Positions 24,755-32,694 of a stretch of DNA of 64,000 nucleotides are shown piece after piece. Position 1 is the stretch's first letter. Every line of letters starts with the position of its first letter. Under the pieces are notes generated by a model, which saw only the letters and a list, made by a program, of their open reading frames with translations, had not been told where the DNA came from and made no database searches. A program made the position numbers and the translations under genes. The stretch comes from an uncultured Clostridia bacterium (GTDB lineage: Bacteria; Bacillota; Clostridia; Christensenellales; Aristaeellaceae): the NCBI GenBank assembly GCA_947166385.1, contig CAMVEB010000001.1, forward strand, positions 248,001 to 312,000, given 5' to 3'.

Positions 24755-25780
24755 TCATCCTAATCTGTATTCCAGTTGGACATCAAACGGCTCCGTTGCT
24801 GCAAGTTCCTCATTGATTTCTTCTGCGAAACTGCATCCAAGTGCCCGGTATGCCGCCTGTGACTCTTTTGAGGAATGAGCCGAAATGTACAGTTTATCTG
24901 CACCCAGCCGCCGGGCCTCATCACAAGCCATTGAAAAGAGCTTCCTGCCGATGCCCTGATGCCTGTATTCCTCTGATATCTGAAAGCAAACCAGCTGCAC
25001 ATATCTTGCCGTAGCTCCGAATATACGGTTGGAGACGGTCGCGAACCCAATGATCCGCTCGCCGTCGAACGCGCCAAAGCCAGTCTGATCAAGGTTTATA
25101 TGACGCACCACGTCTTCTGCGATTTCCCGGCATTGCACCTGCGACCAGTTTTCTTCATAGATATTCGGCACAAGCTTCCAATCGTTGTCTATCTTTCTCC
25201 AACACTCTGTAACAGTCTGATGGCGGACAAAATCATCCAATGAATGACCGGTGAAATTGTTATGGTCCAATCTCTTGTATTGATAATTCCTTCTCATACA
25301 GATGGCAAGGTTCTTGACTTCACAGCCCTTGTCTGTGTAGTAGGCAAGCATTTCCGGTATCTTCTTCAAGTCATAGCTGGTCACACAATCGGAGATGACA
25401 TGAACGGCATATCCGGCCTTTGTCATGTTGAAACAGGTGGATTTCACACAGGCGGTGGCATCAGCGCCGGTAATGTAAAACTCGGTAATGCCATTTTCCG
25501 CGATGAATGCCGCAAACGACTCGCTTGTTAGGGCATTGGCTTTGGTCTTAATGAAGATATTGTCCGACACGACCTTCAGCTCGGGTGCCAGTTCAGCACC
25601 TTTGCTGTCGGGCTTAAAGGTACGCGTTCCGGCGGAAATGTTATTGTGCTTGATGTAAACGATATGCATACCGCCGGATTGTGCCCACTCAATAGCAGCA
25701 TTGATGTTATCGATAACATCTTTATAGTGTTTTGTAATGTCGTTTTGTATGTCGATGACGACAAGAGCTCTGTTTTGCAT
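24755..25780 (-). CDS. Isochorismatase-like cysteine hydrolase fused to a GNAT acetyltransferase
   Basis: 341 residues from the ATG at 25780 (GCGGAGG upstream). N-terminal domain (1-170): cysteine hydrolase with VVIDIQND (Asp), KTKANAL (Lys) and ADATACVKST (nucleophile Cys), the nicotinamidase/isochorismatase triad. C-terminal domain (about 185-341): GNAT fold with FQISEEYRHQGIGRKLF. The hydrolase family cleaves amides such as nicotinamide or carbamoyl groups. Pairing it with an acetyltransferase is unusual and suggests sequential modification of one small molecule (inference). Last gene of the long minus-strand run. Confidence 0.85.
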   Translation of the reverse strand: MQNRALVVIDIQNDITKHYKDVIDNINAAIEWAQSGGMHIVYIKHNNISAGTRTFKPDSKGAELAPELKVVSDNIFIKTKANALTSESFAAFIAENGITEFYITGADATACVKSTCFNMTKAGYAVHVISDCVTSYDLKKIPEMLAYYTDKGCEVKNLAICMRRNYQYKRLDHNNFTGHSLDDFVRHQTVTECWRKIDNDWKLVPNIYEENWSQVQCREIAEDVVRHINLDQTGFGAFDGERIIGFATVSNRIFGATARYVQLVCFQISEEYRHQGIGRKLFSMACDEARRLGADKLYISAHSSKESQAAYRALGCSFAEEINEELAATEPFDVQLEYRLG

Positions 25781-25824
25781 GTTGTTCCTCCGCAACACGA
25801 TATTTGTCCACTTCTTCTTTTCAC

Positions 25825-26805
25825 TTATCTGAAACAGGGCAGGAGAACGTCTTCAATAAAATCCACCCGGTCAAACACCGTGGGCTTGAAGTAGGAAGAA
25901 ACTGCGGCAACGATATCTTCCTCCGGATTCACATACATTACATTCCCACTATTTCCGATTGCAGCATAAATCTTCTTTTCCGGATGAATGATCCACCACA
26001 GGTATCCATATTGCATTCCCCGGGAATATTTGCTTTCCACTTCTCTGGGCTTTGTCATTTCGGAAATCCATTCCTCTGAAATGATGCGTTTTCCTTCCCA
26101 TACTCCTTGGTTCAGGCAAAGCTGTCCGATTTTTGCCATGTCGGGCGCGCTCATGCATAACCCGTATCCCGGTGTTCCAAGCCCATCGGGATCCGCAAAC
26201 CAGATGTTCTTTTTCGGAAATTTTGAGATGGTGAACTCCTTGTGATCCTCGGCACTCTTTGCATAATAATTCTCATGCTCCGCTATACCGAGCGGCGCGA
26301 AAAGATACTGATTTGCAAAATCCACGGTTTTCATCCCCGATGCCCGATACAGGATTCCCGACAGAATATGCAAACAAACGGTACGGTAATCAAATTCATC
26401 GGTTATTCCGTTTCTTCCGCCGAGAAAATCAAGGGAAGCAGTTGTCCAGTTTTTGCTTGAGCAAACCTTCGTCCATGGATCGCCCTTTCCTTTATAAGGA
26501 GCACGCATGGTCAAAAGATGCCGCAGGGTGACATCAAATATTGTCTTTTCGCCCCTTTTTGGCGTATAGTCTGGGAAAAAAGACATCACCTTTTCGTCAA
26601 CGCTTTTGATCATCCCTTTGTCGATGGCAATACCTGCAAGCAAACTCACGATGCCCTTGGTGGCGGACATGATATGCGTGCAATCGTCCTTTTTATATCC
26701 GTTCCATTCTTCTGAAAAGACTTCTTTTCCGTCTTTCAGAATGCATATTTGGCAGATATTCGGCTCATTATCTCTGACATAAGCGGATATATCTTCAGTT
26801 TTCAT
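25825..26805 (-). CDS. Serine hydrolase of the beta-lactamase (class C/PBP-like) family
   Basis: 326 residues from the ATG at 26805 (GGGGAGA upstream). The catalytic SxxK is SATKG, and the family pattern of a Tyr-containing loop (EFDYRTV) and late GNSG/YxN-type elements can be followed (GYGLCMSAPDMAKIGQL, YGYLWWI). There is no signal peptide, so it acts inside the cell and is more likely an esterase, amidase or EstB-like enzyme than a true beta-lactamase. Forty-five bases separate it from the isochorismatase-GNAT gene. Confidence 0.82.
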   Translation of the reverse strand: MKTEDISAYVRDNEPNICQICILKDGKEVFSEEWNGYKKDDCTHIMSATKGIVSLLAGIAIDKGMIKSVDEKVMSFFPDYTPKRGEKTIFDVTLRHLLTMRAPYKGKGDPWTKVCSSKNWTTASLDFLGGRNGITDEFDYRTVCLHILSGILYRASGMKTVDFANQYLFAPLGIAEHENYYAKSAEDHKEFTISKFPKKNIWFADPDGLGTPGYGLCMSAPDMAKIGQLCLNQGVWEGKRIISEEWISEMTKPREVESKYSRGMQYGYLWWIIHPEKKIYAAIGNSGNVMYVNPEEDIVAAVSSYFKPTVFDRVDFIEDVLLPCFR

Positions 26806-26867
26806 TCTTGATTCTCCCCTACAGCAAGGATGTATCCGACGCCTTCCGGAGCCTGAATACCTCCACG

Positions 26868-27521
26868 TCAATGCGCACAGAAAGATGAGATCTCTTTTTC
26901 CAGTAGCAGGAACACTTTGGCTACCAGATATCCGTCCGCGATCGCATGATTCAGTCGGACACTGACAGGCATCATCAGCCGGCCGTTTTCCTCCCTGTAT
27001 TTGCCCCAGTTAACGATCGGTGCAAAAAACAGATGCCCGTCAGGAAGCTCTATATTCAGGGAATCATAGGACAGCCACGAGATGAAGGATGCATCAAACC
27101 AGTTCGGATGACCGGCCATATCCAGCCCATATTCCCGCGTCTGCTTTGCCCGTTCAACGTCCTCAAGGGCGTTCCGGTAAAACAGGAGATAGTCCTCTGT
27201 ATATGTCGTATATACAGGCGTACAGGTTTCCGTATCCTCATGGAAAACATACTGGGTCGGGTGGATCCGGTCATAGCAGATCAGTTCGTTAGTCTGCCAC
27301 AGATATCCCATCCGGTAATCGTCCCGGGAATTGAGGACCTTTGCAAGAAGATAGAGGAAGTTGATATAAAACTTCGTTCCGGTCTTTTTCGACCAGGCCT
27401 CCAGCTCCGTCACATCCACCCGGGCTGTCATGGAGGTGGAGCACTTGCAGTCCTCCGAAAAATGGCGGAAGACGCCTTTGCGGTAATAGGTGTCTTTGTC
27501 AATGACGCGATAGTTTTCCAT
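26868..27521 (-). CDS. Chloramphenicol acetyltransferase-like protein (type A CAT fold)
   Basis: 217 residues, GAGGAGG before the start. The catalytic motif is RLNHAIADGYLVAKVF (His about 192, Asp about 196), corresponding to HHAxxDG in CAT, and the upstream SMTARVDVTE and YINFLYLLAKVLN blocks fit the CAT trimer fold. Length equals classical CAT (about 215). Whether it acetylates chloramphenicol or another hydroxylated compound cannot be told: the first His of the HH pair is Asn, as in several CAT-like proteins without proven resistance activity. Confidence 0.85.
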   Translation of the reverse strand: MENYRVIDKDTYYRKGVFRHFSEDCKCSTSMTARVDVTELEAWSKKTGTKFYINFLYLLAKVLNSRDDYRMGYLWQTNELICYDRIHPTQYVFHEDTETCTPVYTTYTEDYLLFYRNALEDVERAKQTREYGLDMAGHPNWFDASFISWLSYDSLNIELPDGHLFFAPIVNWGKYREENGRLMMPVSVRLNHAIADGYLVAKVFLLLEKEISSFCAH

Positions 27522-27533
27522 CGTATTGCCTCC

Positions 27534-27668
27534 TCATGTTGGAAGGTTTGTCTTGCTGCAGCACGGTACGCTCCAATCGCCGAATGTGTATTCGACGCCG
27601 CTGCCCACCATGTTTTCAAAGGGCTTTCCCTGTACCGTTCCGGCACAGATTCCCAATTCGCGTTTCAT
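27534..27668 (-). CDS. 44-codon small ORF coupled to the GNAT gene upstream
   Basis: ATG at 27666-27668 overlaps the GNAT stop as ATGA and is preceded by AGAAGGAAAG; the TGA at 27534-27536 runs straight into the GGAGG of the CAT gene. The peptide (MKRELGICAGTVQGK...CCSKTNLPT) has three cysteines and no recognised family. The tight coupling on both sides suggests it is translated, either as a small protein or as a remnant that maintains coupling. Confidence 0.45.
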   Translation of the reverse strand: MKRELGICAGTVQGKPFENMVGSGVEYTFGDWSVPCCSKTNLPT

Positions 27669-28216
27669 TTTGCACTTTCCTTCTGTTTGATTATGGATAT
27701 CGTTCCTTTCGCTTGATGTCTGACGATCGCATAATATGTCAGATCCCTTTCAACACCGAGGTAAGTCAGTTCTTTTTCCGAAAAACGGCAGTATGTCATG
27801 CCGCATTTCTCCATAACACGGCGCGACGCGTCATTGCCGGTAAAAAAGGAAGCATATACTGTCTGGAAGCCTTTCTCATCAAAGCAGTATTGAATAAATC
27901 TCCTGACCGCTTCCGTCGCATATCCCTGGTTCCAGTACCGCGATCCGATTCCGTAACCGATTTCACAGGAGACTTCAGTTTCATCGCAGAGTACAAGGAT
28001 TCCGATCAGCTGTTCTGTCTCTTTCAACCGAATGGCAAACAGTGAAGAATTGGTCAGATATCCGGAAAAGTCAAATTCCTCCAGATTATCAGCATATTTG
28101 CAGATGAATGTTTCAAGTACCTTCCTGTCATGGGAGATATTGCGAAAATATGCTTCTTTATCTGTTTCCCTGAGAGAATCAATGATCAGTCTCTCTGATT
28201 CCAAAACGCTGCTCAT
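27665..28216 (-). CDS. GNAT acetyltransferase (RimJ/RimL-like)
   Basis: 183 residues. Typical RimJ/L-type start (LESERLIIDSLRETDKEAYF), motif A GIGSRYWNQGYATEAVRRFI and motif B NDASRRVMEKCGM. It overlaps the PfkB gene by four bases (ATGA) and the small ORF by four bases, so all three are coupled. Substrate could be an amine or a protein N-terminus. Confidence 0.82.
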   Translation of the reverse strand: MSSVLESERLIIDSLRETDKEAYFRNISHDRKVLETFICKYADNLEEFDFSGYLTNSSLFAIRLKETEQLIGILVLCDETEVSCEIGYGIGSRYWNQGYATEAVRRFIQYCFDEKGFQTVYASFFTGNDASRRVMEKCGMTYCRFSEKELTYLGVERDLTYYAIVRHQAKGTISIIKQKESAK

Positions 28217-29172
28217 TGATGATTCTCACTTCCGTTCCTGATCAGTTCCTGCACCTCTTCCAGTTTCGGCGGATTCAGTGGCAGAGGAAATCGTGAAATG
28301 GCAATCGCGGAGCAGGCGCTGGCAAAACGCACCAGATCCTCATCCTTCATGCCGTGAAGCAGGCCGTACACGCAGCCGGCCTTGAAGGTATCGCCTGCGC
28401 CCAGCGTGCTTCTGACCGTCACAGAGAACGGCTTCATCCGGTGAATGGGTTCACCCTTCCGGGCATACAGCATATCGCCGCCGCCCTGTGTCAGGATGGT
28501 CAGACCGTCCATTTCCTGCTGCATCCGTTCCATAATGGCTTCCGGGTCCATCCCGGCATAGTGTTCAGCGGTGCATTCCTTTGATACCACGTTCACCGCA
28601 GCCTGTCGGTGCAGGATCGAGTCATGCGGACTGTCAATGGTCACGAAAGGGACATTGTGCCGCCGACAGAGTTCAGCGGCCCGCAGGGACTCTTCCCCGA
28701 AATAGGGATCGACCGCCGCCGCTTTGCAGCCAGCGATATCCTCTTCCTTCGGGATGCTCCACCATCTTTCTCCGGTGGAAAACAGCGTCTGGAACCTTCC
28801 CATGGGTGAGCGCACCAGTCCGGCAATCACGACATAGTCCATGACGCCTTTGTCTTCTGTAAAGTGCAAAGAAAACAGATCCACGGACTTGTCCGCATAG
28901 AAGTCTTTCAGCATCGGCGCGACTTCCGTGCCAATCCAGGTACCGTCCATCCGGACGGATACACCGAGTGATGACAGGACGGTTGCCGCTGTGCCCGTTT
29001 CACCGCCGGGCAGGAAATACTGCTCCGCGATTTCCGAATACTCATCCGGCTGCAGGAAGCCGCCTTTCAACAGAAATGAATGAGTGCCCAGCACCTGGCC
29101 GAAGAGATATACCTGATAATTAGGAATGGTGTTCTCCCAACTCATTCCGCCGATGAAGCCTGTCGTTTTCAC
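28213..29172 (-). CDS. PfkB-family carbohydrate kinase with a racemase-like N-terminus
   Basis: 319 residues, GTG start with GAGGTG upstream. From about residue 20 it is a ribokinase-family sugar/nucleoside kinase: FLPGGETGTAATVLSSLG in the N-lobe and the catalytic RSTLGAGDTFKAG near residue 270. The first 18-20 residues (MKTTGFIGGMSWENTIP) do not fit PfkB but match the start of aspartate/glutamate racemases (YgeA type). This looks like a recombination joint that swapped the 5' end. Kinase motifs are intact, so activity is possible; substrate unknown. Confidence 0.8.
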   Translation of the reverse strand: MKTTGFIGGMSWENTIPNYQVYLFGQVLGTHSFLLKGGFLQPDEYSEIAEQYFLPGGETGTAATVLSSLGVSVRMDGTWIGTEVAPMLKDFYADKSVDLFSLHFTEDKGVMDYVVIAGLVRSPMGRFQTLFSTGERWWSIPKEEDIAGCKAAAVDPYFGEESLRAAELCRRHNVPFVTIDSPHDSILHRQAAVNVVSKECTAEHYAGMDPEAIMERMQQEMDGLTILTQGGGDMLYARKGEPIHRMKPFSVTVRSTLGAGDTFKAGCVYGLLHGMKDEDLVRFASACSAIAISRFPLPLNPPKLEEVQELIRNGSENHQ

Positions 29173-29183
29173 GCTCGTTCACC

Positions 29184-29255
29184 TCATGCCAATGCGTTGC
29201 CCATTTCAAATGCGCGCTTTAATCCGTCTCCCTGCAGAACATGATTTTGCTCATC
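29184..29255 (-). pseudogene. Possible C-terminal scrap of a PfkB-type kinase
   Basis: A 23-codon open stretch ending VLQGDGLKRAFEMGNALA-stop resembles the helix after the GAGD motif in PfkB kinases. It has no start or ribosome binding site and lies just ahead of the kinase at 28213-29172. The assignment is weak. Confidence 0.25.
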
Positions 29256-29368
29256 TCATGCTCCTAATGCCCTGAAGAAATGCCTTGTGTAGACTTTCTC
29301 GCAAGCATGGCATCTGCCTTCTCAGGCTCATGGTCATAACGGTTGCAATTCCCGCCTCAACAGAATCA

Positions 29369-30265
29369 TCAGGGCTTTTTTACTGCGAGGCAATAGCCGA
29401 CACCCTCCGGCGCAGTCATGCTGTGCGTCGGATTGCAGCGGTTGTATTGCCGGAAGAAAGCTTCTTTACCTTCATCAGCGTTCATGTGCTCATAGATCAG
29501 GAATCCCGCATCTGAAAGCAACGCCTCCAGTTCATCATAGGTATATTTCGCCTTCATTGGTTCTCCTGCGGCAGCAGCAAGCTCCCGGTTGCGCTGGCTC
29601 TCTGCGCCGCCTTCCGAAAGTGGATAGTCAAAGCAGATAGATGATCCTTCGCACGCTATCGAAGAAATCATATCAATGAGACGCGTGAACTCCTCTTTTG
29701 AAAGATAATAGCTGATACCAAGCAAGCTTCCGAAGGACGGTTTCGATGTGACAAATCCCGCCTGGATCAGCGTATCCTGCCAGTCGATCCCCGACAGATC
29801 GCATCCGCAATACTCAACATGGCAGGCAGGAGCAAGTCCGCTCCTTTCGATGCGACGTTTTTTGTCTTCTATCATTTCAGATCTGTCCAGTTCAAATATC
29901 TTCAAATCTTTATTCCTATTACGCAGGGAAAAAGTGTCGTATCCACAGGCATACAGCACGATCTGCTTGTGCCCGATTCGCACGGCAATACTGATCGCCC
30001 GTTCACAGAAAGCGCTTCGGGCCAGAACGGACGGTGCAAGCTGATGATCCGCAATAAAGCGAAGCGCTTCTTCCTGCGTCCCTTGAAATCCCGGGGCAAA
30101 GAAGGCGATACCCTGGCTCATATTCTGAGAAATCGCGGCATATTCTTCTTTTGTCAGCAGTTTCCCCGCGAGAGAATCTGCAAAAACACAGGTATCGTTG
30201 TTTCTGTAGTGATATGCTCTCGCAAATGCGCTGACAAGCGCCGTCATGTTATCCATCTCTTGCAT
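29369..30265 (-). CDS. Leucine-carboxyl-methyltransferase-family O-methyltransferase
   Basis: 298 residues. The PF04072-type pattern is clear: RAYHYRNNDTCVFADSLAGKLL at the start, VLYACGYDTFSLR as the SAM-binding motif, FELDRSEMIEDKKRRI, and the late GISYYLSKEEF and SICFDYPLSEGG blocks. These enzymes methylate carboxyl or hydroxyl groups of small metabolites. It follows the DUF3795 gene by 19 bases and shares its promoter. Confidence 0.85.
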   Translation of the reverse strand: MQEMDNMTALVSAFARAYHYRNNDTCVFADSLAGKLLTKEEYAAISQNMSQGIAFFAPGFQGTQEEALRFIADHQLAPSVLARSAFCERAISIAVRIGHKQIVLYACGYDTFSLRNRNKDLKIFELDRSEMIEDKKRRIERSGLAPACHVEYCGCDLSGIDWQDTLIQAGFVTSKPSFGSLLGISYYLSKEEFTRLIDMISSIACEGSSICFDYPLSEGGAESQRNRELAAAAGEPMKAKYTYDELEALLSDAGFLIYEHMNADEGKEAFFRQYNRCNPTHSMTAPEGVGYCLAVKKP

Positions 30266-30284
30266 TCCAATCTTCCTCTTTGCA

Positions 30285-30710
30285 TCAGTGCTTCACTGAA
30301 CCGGCGTACTGCCGGCCACAACCGCCGCACACACCTGTGTGGACACAGATGACGCCTCCGCAGGCAGAACAGGTCCACTGCTTCCGCTCGCGCTCCAGAA
30401 AAGCGGCCATCCCCGCCTCCCGGATGAACCGCAGATTCTCCAGCGGGGATTCGCGGAGCGGGTACTGCGATCCGTACCGGGTCTCCTTTTCCATGACGTC
30501 GGCGCAGGGAAAATCCGGGCACTCATCGCAGAACGAATACCCGTTCGACTTTCTCTTTTCGCACAGAATGATACCGCATCTCTCTGAACAAAACTCCGGC
30601 TTGTTGTCGTTTGGGCCACGGCATCCGGCACAGCGGCCGGTCTCAGCCAGTGCACGCTTGCAGATGCTGCAGTCCAGTCCGCATGGGGCAATCATATCCG
30701 CAGTGAACAT
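30285..30710 (-). CDS. DUF3795 cysteine-rich protein
   Basis: 141 residues with four Cys clusters: APCGLDCSICKRA, CAGCRG, SFCDECPDFPC and CSACGGVICVHTGVCGGCG. DUF3795 proteins are short, probably zinc-binding, of unknown function and common in gut Clostridia. AGGAGG lies 12 bases before the ATG. It is the first gene behind the operator-promoter at 30821-30867. The same domain is fused to a GNAT at 23829. Confidence 0.82.
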   Translation of the reverse strand: MFTADMIAPCGLDCSICKRALAETGRCAGCRGPNDNKPEFCSERCGIILCEKRKSNGYSFCDECPDFPCADVMEKETRYGSQYPLRESPLENLRFIREAGMAAFLERERKQWTCSACGGVICVHTGVCGGCGRQYAGSVKH

Positions 30711-30820
30711 TCCTTTCAGGCCTCCTCACTTGTCCCGGTCGGTTGATCGGCAATACATGATCTCACAGTCATCGCTGTCCCTTCGTATCCTTTGCCATAC
30801 AAACTTCCAAAGCAGAATAT

Positions 30821-30867
30821 GTGACCTCTCGTTCACCTATTATAGTGAACAAAAGGTCACTTGTCAA
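30821..30867 (-). promoter_or_regulatory. Consensus promoter inside a nested double palindrome
   Basis: Minus strand TTGACA (30867-30862), exactly 17 bases, TATAAT (30844-30839). Overlapping it, GTGACCT (30821-30827) pairs with AGGTCAC (30854-30860), and inside it GTTCAC (30831-30836) pairs with GTGAAC (30845-30850). An outer and an inner dyad centred on the -10 box is a strong repressor operator. It drives the DUF3795/methyltransferase genes and possibly the run to 24755. Confidence 0.8.
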
Positions 30868-30903
30868 TCCGTATATGGATTTTTAGATGCCTATGCTCAC
30901 CAT

Positions 30904-31404
30904 TTATGCAACTGTCGCGTTAGTATTTGCCCGTTCAATTGCCTTCCGGATACCCGCCCATATGGTGAGATCAGTAAAAACTTCGACAATGCTGCCTTGA
31001 TCCGTAAACGGTGAATCCTGCAGCACAGACAGATCCTTCATCATCCCGTTATGGACGATATATTCCACAATCTGATTCACGAAGTATATCTGCCGACCGT
31101 CCAGCTGCGTACTGTCTAGGTAATCAGCAAAGGCAGCCTTGGCCGCTGTCATATCCAGAGCGATCACGCTCCGGACAAATTCACCCAGGGGAACCGATCC
31201 AATCTCCCGCTCGTAATCCTGCTTTGTCCCAACCTCGCTCCACAGAATGCGCTCCAATTCCGCTACGTCATTCTCGGTCAGCGGAATATTGCTTTTGAGC
31301 TTCGCGATCGCTTCATTCTCCTGGTGCTGGCGCACATAGTATTCCGCCTTGGCTTTATAATCCGCCAGATAATCGTTCTCCAGTTCCGATTCATGGAATG
31401 TCAT
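30904..31404 (-). pseudogene. hsdR: C-terminal remnant of a type I restriction enzyme R subunit (HsdR)
   Basis: 166 codons matching only the C-terminal helical domain of HsdR (EcoEI R C-terminal type): ELERILWSEVGTKQDYEREIG, PLGEFVRSVIALD, RQIYFVNQIVEYIVHNGMM, SVLQDSPFTDQGS. The nuclease and helicase parts (about 800 residues) are missing, and no hsdS or hsdM is present. A GGAGG at about 31425 leads into a nine-codon frame that stops, not into this one, so it is a relic. Confidence 0.8.
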
Positions 31405-31450
31405 GGAAAGGATTTTTCATAAGCACCTCCGATATGTATTTCGTTTTGTA

Positions 31451-31479
31451 TTGCATTTTGTGCTACTCTGTGGTAAGAT
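31451..31479 (+). promoter_or_regulatory. Promoter of the brnT-brnA operon
   Basis: TTGCAT (31451-31456), 17-base spacer, TAAGAT (31474-31479); GAAAGGAG follows ahead of the brnT ATG. Confidence 0.7.
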
Positions 31480-31499
31480 TCTCGTGAAAGGAGCCAGCC

Positions 31500-31811
31500 A
31501 TGGATTTTTTAAGTTTTGACCTCAGTCAGGCATCCTTCGAATGGGATGAGCGTAAAGATCAGATTAACTTTGCCAAGCACGGTATTCACTTTAAAACAGC
31601 CGTTAAAGTTTTCCTTGATCCCAACAAACTCATCCGAGAGGACGAGGAACATCTTGAGGAATTGCGGTATGACGTTTTGGGGATGGTAGGCAAAGTTTTG
31701 TTTGTCGTCTGTGCCTTCAGAGAAGAGAACGTGGTCCGGTTAATTTCCGCACGTATTGCTACTGCAGAAGAGAAAGCGAGGTACGAATATGGTGAAAATG
31801 ACTATGAATGA
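31500..31811 (+). CDS. brnT: BrnT-family ribonuclease toxin
   Basis: 103 residues with the family hallmark FEWDERKDQINFAKHGIHF near the start, then EEERYDVLG-like and FREENVVRLISARIATAEEKARYE. BrnT has a RelE-like RNase fold and arrests growth by cleaving RNA until bound by BrnA. The toxin gene comes first and overlaps the antitoxin by 23 bases, the usual BrnTA order. It lies between an HsdR relic and an HNH endonuclease, a typical accessory context. Confidence 0.88.
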   Translation: MDFLSFDLSQASFEWDERKDQINFAKHGIHFKTAVKVFLDPNKLIREDEEHLEELRYDVLGMVGKVLFVVCAFREENVVRLISARIATAEEKARYEYGENDYE

Positions 31812-32091
31812 TCTCAATACTGAACTCTCTGCTGAAGAGCTCCGCGAGCTTGAAGCAGCTGAGAAAAAGCAGCCAGTTTTCGATGAAGATAGTCCTTCGA
31901 TGACGATAGAGCAGCTGATGCAATTCAAGCGTATGAATCGGCAAAACCGCACTAAACCGACAATTTCATTGCGGATCTCACCAGCCACGTTGCAAAAAGC
32001 GAAAAGCTATGGGAAAGGATACACTGGATTACTAAGCCGCTTGTTGGATGCTGCCATTGACAATGAAGAGCTTGTGCGAAAGTGTATCTGA
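31789..32091 (+). CDS. brnA: BrnA-family antitoxin
   Basis: 100 residues from the ATG at 31789 (GAGG five bases upstream, inside brnT). The C-terminal part TISLRISPATLQKAKSYGKGYTGLLSRLLDAAI is the ribbon-helix-helix DNA-binding and dimerisation region of BrnA-type antitoxins. It should neutralise BrnT and autoregulate the promoter at 31451. The earlier ATG at 31756 lacks a binding site. Confidence 0.85.
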   Translation: MVKMTMNDLNTELSAEELRELEAAEKKQPVFDEDSPSMTIEQLMQFKRMNRQNRTKPTISLRISPATLQKAKSYGKGYTGLLSRLLDAAIDNEELVRKCI

Positions 32092-32433
32092 TCACAATCC
32101 ACTTCCAGTTTTCTTATCATGGCATTCTTTACAAAGCGACTCCCAGTTGGTCTGATCCCAAAACAGCAGTTGATCTCCCCAATGCGGAATGATATGATCG
32201 ACAACCGTTGCCGGGACGATCTTTCCATCTGCGTAACAGAATGCACACAGAGGATGCTGTTTCAGGAAAAGTGCCCTGGTCTCCCGCCACCGGGCATCAT
32301 ACCCACGGGTAGCAGCACCACCGCGCAGACGGTCATTACTGTATATCCGGTGATCTTTACAGAACACCTGACCCTGTTCGCATAACCCGGGGCATCCCGG
32401 ATAGCGGCAGGGTCTCCTTGGTTTTTGGGGCAT
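32092..32433 (-). CDS. HNH endonuclease (phage-type)
   Basis: 113 residues from the ATG at 32433, which follows GAGGAGG. CRYPGC and CEQGQVFC at the N-terminus and CAFC...CKEC chelate structural zinc; VVDHIIPHWGD, QTNWESLC and HDKKT form the HNH catalytic core. Such short HNH proteins usually sit beside phage terminase genes; no other phage genes are present here, so it is a stray prophage gene or a small homing-type nuclease. Confidence 0.82.
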   Translation of the reverse strand: MPQKPRRPCRYPGCPGLCEQGQVFCKDHRIYSNDRLRGGAATRGYDARWRETRALFLKQHPLCAFCYADGKIVPATVVDHIIPHWGDQLLFWDQTNWESLCKECHDKKTGSGL

Positions 32434-32507
32434 TTTGCTTTCCTCCTCAGTCGACAAACCAGAATCCTCGATCGTCATAATGTAAACGCTGTCAAAGCAG
32501 GAAACGC

Positions 32508-32536
32508 TTGACTTTACTTGCTTTCCGTAGTATAGT
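32508..32536 (+). promoter_or_regulatory. Promoter ahead of the 32-codon ORF and the enzyme array
   Basis: TTGACT (32508-32513), 17-base spacer, TATAGT (32531-32536). It is the only strong plus-strand promoter seen before the long array starting at 32757. Confidence 0.75.
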
Positions 32537-32569
32537 GAGCGCAATCTTTTTGGGAAAGGAGCTCTTCTC

Positions 32570-32668
32570 ATGAACCGGTTCGGATTTGTTGCTGTTCTGC
32601 CCGCGAACACTGTTGAACATGTCCGCGCTATCGTCGTATCCGATTGCCGGAAGTTCAGAGAAGAGTAG
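32570..32668 (+). CDS. 32-codon ORF in the leader of the enzyme array
   Basis: ATG at 32570 with GAAAGGAG eight bases upstream; stop at 32666-32668. The peptide (MNRFGFVAVLPANTVEHVRA...) matches no family. Position after a good promoter and just before a strong terminator fits a regulatory leader peptide, although a small functional protein cannot be excluded. Confidence 0.5.
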   Translation: MNRFGFVAVLPANTVEHVRAIVVSDCRKFREE

Positions 32669-32694
32669 TTGGTATATCCATATCAATCAGCCAG

